From Phylloscopus collybita (Eukaryota > Chordata > Aves > Passeriformes > Phylloscopidae), in assembly GCA_027886175.1 (NCBI GenBank), contig JAJNNQ010000019.1, positions 16,511,501-16,575,500 on the forward strand: a DNA stretch of 64,000 nucleotides. Direction: 5' to 3'. The notes under the pieces were generated by a model. It saw nothing but the letters and a program-made list of their open reading frames with translations. It was not told where the DNA came from and made no database searches. Both the position numbers and the translations under genes were made by a program. Shown here one piece after another: positions 1-10,626 of the stretch (its first letter is position 1; each line of letters starts with the position of its first letter).

Positions 1-400
1 TGGCAAGGCTGCAGCTGGTCCCACTGGTGGCTGCACAGCTGGGCAGGGGCTCCAGGGTTGATTCAGGGAGTGAGGGGTGCTGTTGGCAGCCAGACAGCTG
101 GGCAGGAGCTCCAGGGGGATTCAGGGAGTGGGGGGTGCTCTTGGCAGCCAGACAGCTGGGCAGGAGCTCCAGGGGGATTCAGGGAGTGAGGGGTGCTCTA
201 GGCAGTCAGACAGCTGGGCAGGAGCTCCAGGGGGATTCAGGGAATTGAAGGGTGCTGCTGGCAGCCAGACAGCTGGGCATGGGCTCCAGGGAGTGAGGGG
301 TGCTGTTGGCAGTCAGACAGCTGGGCAGGGGCTCCAGGGGGATTCAGGGAGTGAGGGGTGGTGTTGGCAGCCACACAGCTGGGCAGGGGTGCCCAGGACA
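1..400. repeat. 58-bp minisatellite in a TCERG1 intron
   Basis: Seven copies of a 58-59 bp unit containing CAGCTGGGCAGGAGCTCCAG, with start points near 36, 95, 153, 211, 270, 318 and 376. One copy (270-317) has lost about 10 bases. The array probably continues to the left of the window. Confidence 0.95.
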
Positions 401-2100
401 CCACGGGCTGCAGCATCTTCCTGCAGCCTGTGGTGCTCCCACACCTCACCCTGTGGAATACATGCACAAGTGATTTGTGCAAGAGCTTGTGGATACCCTT
501 ACCTTAGAGACTTCTGTGGTTACAGCTGGGAACTGTTTGGTTTCTAAGAAATATTTCAAATGCCATGGCTTAGAAAGCTTCATATTTTGAAACTGCATGC
601 ATGTTTTATGATGTTTTGAAACAACATTCTTAATTTTACCATGAACAAACAGTTTGCTTAGCATTTTGTTCAGCTCCTTTAAGATAAAGCAGTAGTGCTG
701 TAGCTGTAGCACAGCATCCCACTAGCACTAAGGGGCTGGTGCTGGTCTCTGCTCTCTGCTTTACTGTCTTAGTCTCCTTTGGTATGGTAAAGAATGCCTA
801 TAGAGCCTCTTATGTTTATATGTTAATATTTTGAAGAACTAAAAGTGTTGGTGGGCAAGGCTGCAGAATGTTGGTGCTGATCTTCATTCCGTTCCTGCAT
901 TCTGTAACTAAACATGTTTTAGAGGCTGAGGATGTGCCAGGTCTCTGGCAAGCTGGAGCCTGCACTGTCCATCTGCTCCCTTCCCTGAGGAACCTCAGTG
1001 CTCTGCAGCTAAACTGCTTCTCCTGGTTTCCCTTTTTTAAGGGATGGGGAGGGGAGATAAGTCACAAGTAACAGCCACTCCTCCTCCTGGATTTTTGGGT
1101 TTTTAATCTCTGTGCCATGAACCTGTGTTGAGTTTGTGGCCTGGCAGGGTGTGGGGTGCTGTGGAGGCAGAACCCTTCGCCCTGGCCCCAGCCAGCGAGG
1201 CAGCCCAGCCCCTTGCCTCTGCTTTGGGAGGGGGAGGCTCAAAGGCCAACCAGGAATGGATGGTGACCTAAGAGCTAAAGTGCAGCAGGAACAGGGAGAT
1301 CATCTTCCCCAGAAATCAAGCTATCTAATAAAGGCACAGTAGTTGCCCTTACAGCTGCTGGTTCTGGGACTTTGGATGAAAACATGTTGCTAGTTGTATT
1401 GAAATAAAACCTGCTGTGATTGATCCTCTGGCAAGCCTTGCAATGGCTGTTGTTACAGACAGAAACGTGACATGCCATTTCCAGCTGAAAAAGTGGACTA
1501 AAACATTTTCTTTAAACTTTTATGTAAATGTGCACGTCAATCCTAAATATGATTTACTTAATTACCGTATGTGGGTAATTCTTTATTGGTTAGATCCATC
1601 TTAAGACATTGCTCTTTGTTGGCAGATCCAAGCAATTTACCTCTCTTAATTGTACACCTGAAGGATGAATTCATAAACATCTGATTTCTCTAGAACCCTG
1701 TTTGAAGCTGCATGGCTTGTGGAGTACTGATATGCAAAATGCTATCATGCAGCAACAGAAATGTTAATTTGACATACATAAAAGCTCAAAAACAAGCTTA
1801 AATTGGAGTAAAATAATGAAAAGTGTATTGGTGGATTATTCTTTAAAGAGTTCATTTTAGATGTAGCAGATCACCTAAATGTATCTGCTTTGGTAAAGTT
1901 ACCTCAAGGAACAGCGAATTTGGGCTGCAGTTATAACTAAATTCAGAGTTTTTAGTGATTGCTCTAAATTGCAATGGTATGTAATGTTAATGTGCTCCCT
2001 CTGACGAAGGTAAGTCGACTCCTTTTTTCATAAGAGCAAACTGTGGGATATTAAAGTGTGTTTCTCAAGTGTTGTCTTTCTGTTTCTGTCTGTGTAACAG
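401..2100 (+). other. TCERG1: TCERG1 intron, upstream of the first exon seen
   Basis: No exon is recognisable before 2101. The sequence is AT-rich from 1370 and ends in a good polypyrimidine tract and acag acceptor. Confidence 0.6.
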
Positions 2101-2265
2101 ATCAAAATGGACTTCTTTGAGCTGCTGGCAAACCACCACCTGGATAGTCAGTCTCGCTGGAGCAAAGTGAAGGACAAAGTGGAGACTGACCCACGGTACA
2201 AGGCGGTGGACAGCTCCTCACAGAGGGAGGACCTGTTCAAGCAGTACATCGAGAAAATAGCCAAG
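2101..2265 (+). CDS. TCERG1: TCERG1 exon encoding FF domain 3
   Basis: The exon follows a pyrimidine-rich tract ending in acag and starts in phase 0 with IKMDFFELL. It encodes 55 residues ending QYIEKIAK, which is the FF3 fold with its two conserved Phe positions. The donor that keeps frame with the next exon is AAG|GTCGGC, a poor match to GTRAGT. Confidence 0.95.
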
Positions 2266-5200
2266 GTCGGCGGGGAGCACTGGAAGGGTGGCTGTGGGTG
2301 TGCTGGGGGCAGGCTGATCTGTGCTGAGGAGAATTCCATACCAGAGTTACTCTAGGAGTAGCCCAGAATGGCAGCTTGGAGCTTGGACGTACTTGGCCCT
2401 GGTGGGATGTTTGTGGGACCTGTGTCTCACAAACATGCCATGTTTGTGCATGCACGATATCTGGGGGAAGTTATGTCTCAAAGATTCCTATGAAGTCACT
2501 GGTGGTAAAAATGGCTGTAAGACTGCAGCAGCTGCAGACCCCACATTGATTACTTCCTCCTAGGAGGGGCTGCATTTCCTTTGCTGTGATTTTTCCCTAT
2601 CAGCTGAGCTTCCTTCAGGGATGTGTGTTCATACCTAGTTCCTTCACTACTGCTTCTCTCTTAATCCAATATTCCTACCTTTCTCTTCCAGGCAATTAAT
2701 GGTTGAGAATGTAAAAGTGGGCCTCCCTTACTCAGAGTCTGTCAATGGACACAGCTCCTGGGAGTAGTTGATCTGTGACCAAACTTGTCTCTCCCACCAT
2801 GTAAACCCTGTAACGCTTCAGTATGGCTCTTGAAGCAAAATCCCACAATCCATAAATCCCAAATCCCTTTCAAGTATTTCGCTCTGAGCTACCTTTAGTT
2901 TTGATTGCCCTTCAGCTCTCCTCCTAATGAACAGCAGTGCTTCTGTTGTTGGTTTCAGAATTTAGATTCTGAGAAGGAGAAGGAGCTGGAGCGGCAGGCG
3001 CGCATCGAGGCCAGCCTGCGGGAGCGCGAGCGGGAGGTGCAGAAAGCGCGCTCGGAGCAGACCAAGGAGATCGACCGGGAGCGGGAGCAGCACAAACGGG
3101 AGGAGGCCATCCAGAACTTCAAAGCACTGCTCTCGGACATGGTGAGGCACTGACAGGCTCCTCGGGGCTGGGTGCTCCCTGGAAAAGCCTTTTGGGATTT
3201 GGAGTTCAGCTCACTAAGGGTTTTGCCTTGGTTGGAAGAGATGGCTGTGCATTTAGGGTTCTCATCCAGAGGGTGCTCTCCAGGCTGGAAACAGGGCTCT
3301 GGAAATACTGCAGAGCTCCTGTGTTTCTGGATGATCTGCCTTTCTGAGCACTCTGGTGAACACAGGAAAAGGAAGGAAAGGAGGATGCTTGGATTTTCTG
3401 GTTTTGAGAACGCTCAGCTGGGTCAGAGGAACATCTCCATCTGCTCCAAACCAATGCAGAGGGAATCCTTCTGCCACTGCCTGTTCAGTGTTTGTGGGGA
3501 ACCTGCTACAGTTTATTCTTAAAAGCTGAGGGTTTATCTTTTATTTTAACCTTAACTTCAAACAAGACAAAAACATAAGCATGTAATAACTGTCTGTGAA
3601 GTGTGGAAAAACTGCTTTAAAAACCAATCATCTTTGGCTCAGGTGCGTTCTTCAGATGTGTCCTGGTCTGACACCAGGAGGACTCTGCGCAAAGATCACC
3701 GCTGGGAGTCGGGGTCCCTGCTCGAGAGAGAGGAGAAGGAGAAGCTCTTTAATGAACACATTGAGGCACTTACCAAAAAGAAGAGGGAACATTTCAGGCA
3801 ACTTCTGGATGAAACTTCAGCGGTGAGAGCTGTTGATGTTCAAACTGACAATCTTTGCAGCCCACTGGGATTTCTCTTCTTCTGTTTTTCTGTCCCACAA
3901 TCTGATTGGTTTGGGTTTATTTCCAGGGCCTCTTGGTTTCATCACTCTCTTTTCTCCTTCATAACAAAATTTGTGCATTATGTTTCCTTACCTGTTTATC
4001 TGGAGTTTTACTTTGATTGAACATACAGTTAATATACATATAAATTTCTAATCAGTGATCTTTTCACTTTTTATTGCTTCAGTACTGAGTTATTTGACAC
4101 TCTTCCCTGTCAGATATTCAGAATGTTTAGTGGCCATCAGTATGGTCCTACCCAGTTCATCTCTTCTGATGTTCTCCTGCTGAACCTGAACTTTTGCACT
4201 GCTCCTGCTGTGGAATGCATCCCTGCTGTAGAATGCATTCTGTGCATTGGGGGTTTAGTGCTGTTTCCTCTTTTTTAGTTCTGTGCCAGCTTCAGGCAGC
4301 TTTCATTTAACCTGGAGGTTTTCACATGATTTTAATGCATTAGTTATTTTAGTTTAGAGGCACGTTTTCTGCAGGTAATTTTTAACACGATCTACATAAT
4401 TGTACTAAAAAAAGACTGTGGAAAGTAAATGGTGTTTGGAGGACCTTAATTGAAAATGCCATCTCAAAATATGAAAGAAGAGTCACTCTGTAAAATCAAC
4501 TCCTTTAAAACTACAACTGTTATAGTATAAGCAATCAGGACCCAGCAGTTAACAGCAAGTTTATCAGTGGACTTAAGATACATTTAAAGGCTTCAGAGGT
4601 TAGTAGTGTTTGCATTCCATATTCTTAGAATCCAATTGACTTTTAATTTAACTATTTTTGCTTCTTTCGAAAGATAACTTTAACATCAACATGGAAGGAA
4701 GTGAAAAAAATCATTAAAGAAGATCCAAGGTGCATTAAATTCTCTTCGAGTGACAGGGTGAGTGGTTTGCATTGCTCCTGCCAACTTCCAGGCTGGTGCA
4801 GGGTACAGAGAAGTGAGTTGGTGGCTGCTGCAGTGGGTTCAGCTCTGTGTGGACACAGGTGTGTTAGTAGTTAAATATGATTTTTAAAAAAATTAAAAAC
4901 GTAGAAGATTAAGGAAAAGTATAACTAACATGTAATTACTGCTGGTGTTCAGCGTGTTCTGTTGCAGGAGGCACTGGAGCTGCATTCAGTGGTTCATGTT
5001 TATCTTCCATCTTTCAGAAAAAGCAAAGGGAGTTTGAGGAGTACATCCGAGACAAATACATCACTGCCAAAGCCGACTTCCGGACGCTGCTCAAAGAGAC
5101 CAAATTCATCACTTACAGGTGGGGAAGGCCATGCTAGTGCAGGACTTGGCCTTTAGTCTGCTTTGCCATACAAACAGCAGCAAACTGATGTCTGTTTTTT

Positions 5201-5874
5201 TCCTAATTGGTGCCCATTACTCAAGTCTTTCTCGGTGCTTAGTTAAGGCAGTTAAGTTAGTGTAGGCAAGGAGCCTGTGCCCAGAGCCCTGTTCTGTGCC
5301 CAGTCCCAAGCTAGCATGACATCTTTCTAGCTCAGAAGGTGGCCAGGTCCCTGCAGCCTTCCCTGGCTGGCCTGCTGGCTCCCTGTGGCAGGTGCAGGGT
5401 ACAGAGAATGCATCCCTGCTTCTGTGCATTGAGAGCTTAGTGCCGTTTCCTCTTTTTTAGTTCTGTGCCAGCTTCAGGCAGCTTTCATTTAACCTGGAGG
5501 TTTTCACATGATTTTAATGCATTAGTCATTTTAGTTTAGAGGCAACGTTTTCTGCAGGTAATTTTTAACACGATCTACATAATTGTACTAAAAAAAAAGA
5601 CTTCGGAAAGTAAAAAGCCCCGGGGCTCCCTGCCTCTCCACCCCACTCCTAGTGGCACTCTCATGCTTTCAGATCCAAAAAGCTGATCCAGGAGTCCGAT
5701 CAGCACCTGAAGGACGTGGAGAAGATCCTGCAGAACGACAAGCGGTACCTGGTGCTGGACTGCGTGCCCGAGGAGCGGCGCAAGCTGATCGTGTCCTACG
5801 TGGACGACCTGGACCGGCGCGGGCCGCCCCCGCCGCCCACCGCCTCCGAGCCCACGCGCAGAACGACGAAATAG
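2101..5874 (+). CDS. TCERG1: TCERG1 (CA150), C-terminal coding part, six exons
   Basis: Transcription elongation regulator 1 is a nuclear protein that links RNA polymerase II elongation to pre-mRNA splicing. Its FF domains bind the phosphorylated polymerase C-terminal domain and splicing factors. Coding exons are 2101-2265, 2959-3141, 3643-3822, 4674-4757, 5018-5118 and 5673-5874; together they give 915 nt, or 304 residues plus a TAG stop. The reading is nearly the human sequence, roughly its last 304 of 1098 residues. It holds FF3 (exon 1 here), a charged helical linker rich in E, R and K (exon 2), FF4, FF5 and FF6, and a Pro-rich end followed by TASEPTRRTTK. All introns have GT and AG ends and junction phases agree. 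The first two-thirds of the gene (WW domains, FF1-2) lie upstream of position 1. Identification is very secure. Confidence 0.97.
2959..3141 (+). CDS. TCERG1: TCERG1 exon, charged linker and start of FF4
   Basis: It encodes 61 residues in phase 0, from NLDSEKEKELERQ to ALLSDM. The sequence is a long, highly charged helix (repeated RERE and KE pairs) leading into the first helix of FF4. The acceptor is gtttcag and the donor gtgagg. Confidence 0.96.
3643..3822 (+). CDS. TCERG1: TCERG1 exon, FF4 body and start of FF5
   Basis: It encodes 60 residues in phase 0, from VRSSDVSWSDTRR to RQLLDETSA. It completes FF4 and starts FF5 (HFRQLL). The acceptor is ttggctcag and the donor gtgaga. Confidence 0.96.
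4213..4433. repeat. Duplicated intronic block, copy A
   Basis: This block in the TCERG1 intron before the FF5 middle exon is nearly identical to 5406-5612. The core from about 4238 differs at only a handful of positions plus small indels. Confidence 0.9.
4674..4757 (+). CDS. TCERG1: TCERG1 exon, middle of FF5
   Basis: It encodes 28 residues, ITLTSTWKEVKKII through FSSSDR, in phase 0. The acceptor ends ttcgaaag and the donor is gtgagt. A duplicated intronic block lies on either side of this exon and the next one (4213-4433 and 5406-5612). Confidence 0.96.
5018..5118 (+). CDS. TCERG1: TCERG1 exon, end of FF5 and start of FF6
   Basis: It encodes KKQREFEEYIRDKY through KFITY and ends with two bases of an Arg codon (AG, then A in the last exon). 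The acceptor is atctttcag and the donor gtgggg. Length is 101 nt. Confidence 0.96.
5406..5612. repeat. Duplicated intronic block, copy B
   Basis: Direct-orientation partner of 4213-4433, located in the intron before the terminal TCERG1 exon. Exons 4674-4757 and 5018-5118 lie between the two copies. Confidence 0.9.
5673..5874 (+). CDS. TCERG1: TCERG1 terminal coding exon, FF6 and C-terminus
   Basis: It begins by completing the split Arg codon (A, then TCC AAA AAG), encodes most of FF6 (SKKLIQESDQHLKDVEKIL) and the Pro-rich tail, and stops at TAG 5872-5874. GC content is clearly higher than in the preceding exons, especially after 5740. Confidence 0.96.
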
Positions 5875-6795
5875 CCACGGGATGCTCCTCGTCCAAGGGT
5901 GTCTGTCCAAACCCAAACGCTTGCATGAGCCATCTGTCAGGTTACACACATCCATTGCCGTGAATATATTCAAACATCCGAGGAGGAGCAGAGGCAGAAG
6001 CAGCATTATTAGTGAACAAAAAAAAAAAAAAGATCTCTGGGGGGGGGGGAAAAAAAAAACCAACGACGACAAAAACACACATTAAAGATATTTATGAGGT
6101 AATTGGAGCATGTCTGACAAATCCCCAAGGTGTGGGCTGTCTGGTAAGCGTGGGTCTTGGGAGGTGTGTGAGGTGTGGATGGCTGGTATAGCTGGGGCTT
6201 TCCTCTCAGCAGTGTGAGTCCCAAGGGTGATGGGTGTTGTGGTTTGAGCGTGTCCTACACGTGCCACCCGCTGCCTCCTGTTGCCCGCAGTCCGTGCCGG
6301 AGGAGGTGACACGCTCTGCTGGCTGCAATCACTGATCACTGACAGCCCGCTCTGGAAACACCAATCCCAGTTCTCTGCTTCCACCCGTTGGGAATGGAAC
6401 TAAATCTGTTAGAGCTAAGTGGAGAACAGGGAAACCTGGAGACCAAACCAGGTTTATTCACAGGCTGCTCTGTTCCTGCCCCCAGCCATTGATTTGCAGC
6501 AGTCAGGTTGCTCTGCCTAAGTGAAGTTCTGTCTAATGAGGTTTGCTCGAAGCAGGAAATCCCAGAGGTGACCGAGCAGGCCAGGACGGTTGTATAAACA
6601 CATTTTTATTTACGATAAAAGTGATCTTTACATACTTCTGGATTAGACTGTGCATACCCCCCCTCTGGGCAATTCTTGTAAACTATACTCCTGTTTTGAA
6701 TGTTAAACTTGTGTTTCTAAAGTTTAATTTTGAAATGTTGGGATTGTTCAGTTTATGTATTTGAACTACAATAAACCAACCCTTTTTATATATGG
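5875..6795 (+). other. TCERG1: TCERG1 3' untranslated region
   Basis: The sequence after the stop contains A14, G10 and A10 homopolymer runs at 6019-6059. A possible early poly(A) signal, ATTAAA, is at 6081. A long AT-rich block at about 6590-6790 ends with the probable main signal at 6770. The last 200 bases read like a conserved vertebrate 3'UTR. The cleavage site itself is inferred. Confidence 0.75.
6770..6775 (+). terminator. TCERG1: TCERG1 poly(A) signal AATAAA
   Basis: A canonical AATAAA sits at the end of the AT-rich 3'UTR block and is followed by a T-rich and then GT-rich stretch that suits a downstream element. Confidence 0.75.
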
Positions 6796-8700
6796 ATTGT
6801 ACAGGCCTAATCCCAATTTCTGTTGGATTTTGTTGGACTTGTGAAATTATGAGTAAAGCAAACGACTGAAGTGATGCTGCCTACATTCTTGGCTGTGCTT
6901 GGCAGAACAGGGCCTGTGGCACTGAGCAGTGTGGGGTCAGCGTGTGGGCAAGGGGGGTGAGCAGAACAATTTTCCAGTTTAGCTCTTAAGTCTGTTGCTT
7001 AAACATCAGCTGGCAGTGCTTGCAGAGCCAGTTTCTTTCTGCTGCTTGTGTTTACTTGTGTCTCTTGCTCTTAGAGGACGGCTGGGGAAGGAGTCCCTTC
7101 TTCCCTCACCCTGACAAAGTGATTTCTTGTCAGCAGTTGGTGGTGGTTGCCAGGGCCAGGACTTGCAGGCTGAACATTGAGAGGGACAAAGATTGGGACA
7201 GTTTGGGTAGACTTGTGCTGCAGACAGCAGAATGTGGAGCAGCTCTGTGGTGCTCCTAGTGAGTGTCCCTCCCCTCTTGGTGTCTGCCCCTTCCATTGGT
7301 GTCCAGACCATCTGAAACCAGTGTCAGTCCATGTCTTTGCTGGGACTGGAGTACAGTAATGGGGAGTGCAGCTGGCTAACACCAAACGTGTGAGACCCTG
7401 TGGGACATGTGGCTCCCACCCAGAAAATGCAGCCACAGCTGGCCAGGGAGGCTTCCAGGGCTGGGGGAGCCCTGGCTGGGCTGTGAGACAATCTCCCTGT
7501 GTGATAGCCAGGGCTCAGCTGCCAGTACAACACCCCCTGACTCCCCAGCACGGGGTGGGCACAGGAGGACCCCACTGACATGGCCCATCTACCCCTTCCA
7601 GCCAGCACGGTGCCCTCGTGTCTGGGACACAGGAGGCTGTGCTGGGAGCCATGTCCCTGTGCCTACTCCCTGGCTCTGCCAATAACTGGATTTCCTCTTG
7701 CTCAGCACAGCCCAGTGGGAAGCTGTGTGTTTGTTATGGTTGGCTTAGAATATTGTGAACTTGTTCATGAGATAAGATGGCTATTAATTTTAATTGATCT
7801 GGTTTATGGAGACCAGATGTTCATAAAGATTTATTTGCTTATTCTGTGGATAAAGCAATCATGCCCACGTGCAGGGTGCCTGGCTGGAAGTGCTGCTGCT
7901 GGACCATGGAGCTGGCCCCGCCTGGCAGCCCCTTAGGCAGAGTCCCCAGTTTCCCTGCAGGTAGGGGCACAGCCCGTGGAATCCTCATCCAGAGAGGGTC
8001 GAGTTTAAAGGATGCTGACAACTTCCCTAGCACCGTTCCCATGGCAGCCCAGGAGGACCCCTGGCTGGCCCTGCCCTCTGTGGCCAAGCACTCATAGCAG
8101 GGCAGAGGTTAAATCCAAGGAAACTTAAGAAAGGAAAAGAAACACTGCTTTTAAAAAAAGCTGAACTAAGTTCTGCCTTGTGGAACAACCAGATCCAGCA
8201 ACCCAGAATGTGCTGCACCTGATGGAGCCGAGCCGGGGCTGGGCTCCTGCTGTTTCATTTGATTAAGGACCTGTAGCTAATTTTAGGTAAATGAGTGTCT
8301 GAGGAACATCTCCCTGACTGCACAGTGTGTGCCCTGCAGCTGCTAATTAAGGGCTGCTGTTTGGATTCATCACCAAGAGCAGCCCAGAATGAGGGCAGGG
8401 ACTGGGGAGGGGCCAGGGCTGTATCCAGTACTGAGGTTCCTGCACAGTGGGTGACCTGCAAGTGCTCCCACTCACACATTACACGGTGCCCTGCTGTCCC
8501 ACACCCTCAGAGGATCCAGAATCCCCGGGGGCTTGGGGGGACCCCTCATCAGCACAGCCCTGGCAGCCCCCCAGCCCAGGAGCTTTCAGACACAGCGGAG
8601 CCACGACACGCGACAGGCACTGACTCCACACGGACACGTTTGGGACAACTTTTACTTCTGACACCGCAGCGCAGGCTTTCCTTACAGAACCAAAAAAGAG
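6796..8700. other. Intergenic interval between two convergent 3' ends
   Basis: No open frame here resembles a gene, and none reaches 130 codons. Human DNA has the intronless receptor gene GPR151 in the interval between TCERG1 and PPP2R2B; no seven-helix receptor frame is present here on either strand. The sequence is unique-looking and moderately GC-rich. Confidence 0.6.
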
Positions 8701-8736
8701 CATTTTCTTATAAAACGGTTCGTTTACTCTTGCTGT

Positions 8737-8742
8737 TTTATT
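8737..8742 (-). terminator. PPP2R2B: Candidate distal PPP2R2B poly(A) signal
   Basis: AATAAA on the - strand within AAAATAAAAC, preceded by a T-rich tract. It is the last such signal before the intergenic interval. Two other candidates lie closer to the stop codon. Confidence 0.35.
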
Positions 8743-9443
8743 TTACCATTTCATTAAAAAAAAAAAAAAGAAAAAGAAGAAGTAGTTACTCCTGAAAGCC
8801 ATCCCTCGGAATAAATCCGTAAGCCAGTGCACTTTGTTCTTCCCTTGGAATGGCTCCTCTGACGGTGGCGTGGGGGGCCTCAGCCTCCAAGCAGGCTCCT
8901 GGTTTTCCACGCAGTCCGTGAGCTCGGTGGGTGTGCAGCAGTTCCTCTCCCTGCTCGGGACGTGCCATGATCCTCACGGTGCCCGCAGAGAGGCTGCCCC
9001 TGGGGACACCTGGCCCTCGGTGACTCGTGTCCGATCCCTGAAGGCCTCGGGTGCTGGGGGTGCCAGCTGCCCCCTCGGGACAGGGTCACCCTCGTGGAGC
9101 CACTGCTGAAGTGACGGTGTTGAGTTTTTGTAATTGACTTCATTTGCATCTTGCTCTGCAGGAGCAGTTTTCAGATTTACAGAAAATCCAGTCCATCTTT
9201 TTTTTTTTTTTTTTATTGAACAGTTGCTCAAGTAAAGAGGGATCTGAGCAGTCTGTAGAGTAGAAAGAGGCAGCCTTGCCATGCAAAGAGAAAGAGTTAC
9301 TGGTTTTATTATTATTATCATTGTTATTATAATGTAGGACTTGCAGACAGCCTGTCTCTGACACAGTCAGGGGCTAACAGCAATATACAGTTGGATTCTT
9401 TTTTCAGGTCATAAATTAGCAACTTATACATTATCTTTTAAAA

Positions 9444-9468
9444 AATTGAATAAATAAATAAATAAATT
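9444..9468 (-). promoter_or_regulatory. PPP2R2B: AU-rich element in PPP2R2B 3'UTR
   Basis: On the - strand (the PPP2R2B sense strand) this reads as four overlapping ATTTA pentamers (ATTTATTTATTTATTTATT) in a T-rich context. Overlapping AUUUA motifs are typical class II AREs bound by HuR/ELAV and TTP proteins. Function here is inferred. Confidence 0.45.
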
Positions 9469-10346
9469 TAAAAAGAGAGAAAGAGAGAGAAAGAAAGAGA
9501 GAGAGAGACAGTCAGTCACGACATGCAAGAGCTCACAACAGAACAAGAAAAATGACCAAAGCAAAGCCCAGAACTGCAGCAGAGCCCAGGGTTGGTTTGG
9601 TTTGCGATCAATGCAGGTCGGAAGCATCATTTATAAAGGTATTTCATATACCAAAGAAGGCACCACAGTATCTACAAAGCCAAATCCTCAGGAGGGTTCT
9701 GGGGGCTGGGGGGGCAACCTGGCTGGAGCAGACACATCTGGAGGTGCAGCACATACCCCCCTCCCCTTAAGCTTGTCCATTGCAAAACTGAACTTTTCCA
9801 TTTTACGTTTGGTTTTGCTGTCTCTGTTGGTAAAACACAAAATAATTGTAATAAAAAGACAAATGTGGAACATGGCAAAGGGAGGCAACATTCCAATCTT
9901 CAACGCAACAGGTGGAATATTTCTGGGATCAGGTTTAAAACAATTGGAGTGGGACCACTGCCACCAGAACTGGCCAGAGCCCACAGTGTGTTACCCCCTT
10001 CCCCAGCTGACAGCCCACATCACATCACCTCCTCAGCCATCAGCAGAGGTCCACTGCCACCCCAGCACTGCCTGGGGACATGGGACAGCCAGGCCTGACA
10101 TCCTCACACTGCCCTGCAAGAGGTCTCAGCTCTCCCTGTGTAAATCTGGTGTCCAGGGGGTGCCCCCAGTGGCCCCTGGGCCGGGGAGCCCCAGTGCTCC
10201 TCTGCACAACCGCCATCTGCAGAGCAGGAACTGAACAAAGAACAGGAAGGAAAGGAACACAAAGAAAGAAAGAAAGAAAAGGAACAGTTGAAACCTTGTG
10301 TTTACTGGTATCAGTACATGAGACTCCTAAAGAACACCTGGTCCTC

Positions 10347-10626
10347 CTAGTTAACCTTGTCCTGGAATATGTACAGGTTGTTCGTGGCTGCCACAGCGAT
10401 GATGTTCTCGGAGGGGTGCCAAGCTGTGTGCAGGATCTTTTTGCTAAAGTCCAGACTGTCCACGCTGATCTCGTCTTTCCTGCGCTTTCCACCCACGCAG
10501 ACCTTGCGGGGTTTGAGGATGGCACGGGGTTTGCTGTTCTCCCGCGACGCCTCCAGCGTCACGTCGCGCTTGGTGTTGCGGTCGAACATGCGGAAGAAGT
10601 TGTTGTAGGAGCCGGTCATGATGACG
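10347..10626 (-). CDS. PPP2R2B: PPP2R2B exon 9, terminal coding exon
   Basis: It encodes (S)[17 protein letters not shown] to YIFQDKVN and stops at TAG (10347-10349). It holds the last two WD blades and the basic loop [15 protein letters not shown]. The acceptor is ccgttgcag. Confidence 0.97.

Larger units (their letters stand above)
8700..10346 (-). other. PPP2R2B: Probable PPP2R2B 3' untranslated region
   Basis: This follows the PPP2R2B stop codon on the - strand. Candidate poly(A) signals, read as AATAAA on the - strand, lie at + positions 9305-9310, about 9212-9217 and 8737-8742; the last would place the 3' end near 8.71-8.73 kb. An AU-rich element is at 9444-9468. Simple repeats are GA-rich (9471-9510) and GAAA (about 10260-10280). 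The true end cannot be fixed from sequence alone. Confidence 0.5.

Noticed and set aside
9602..10234. Open frame of 210 codons antisense to the PPP2R2B 3'UTR
   Set aside because: No similarity to a known family and no hydrophobic segments of a receptor. It is not GPR151.
10347..10626. Assignment to PPP2R2A, PPP2R2C or PPP2R2D instead of PPP2R2B
   Set aside because: The C-terminal segment [20 protein letters not shown] and the N-terminal MEEDAETRK fit the beta paralogue, and the TCERG1 neighbour (not TCERG1L) fits the 5q32 arrangement.
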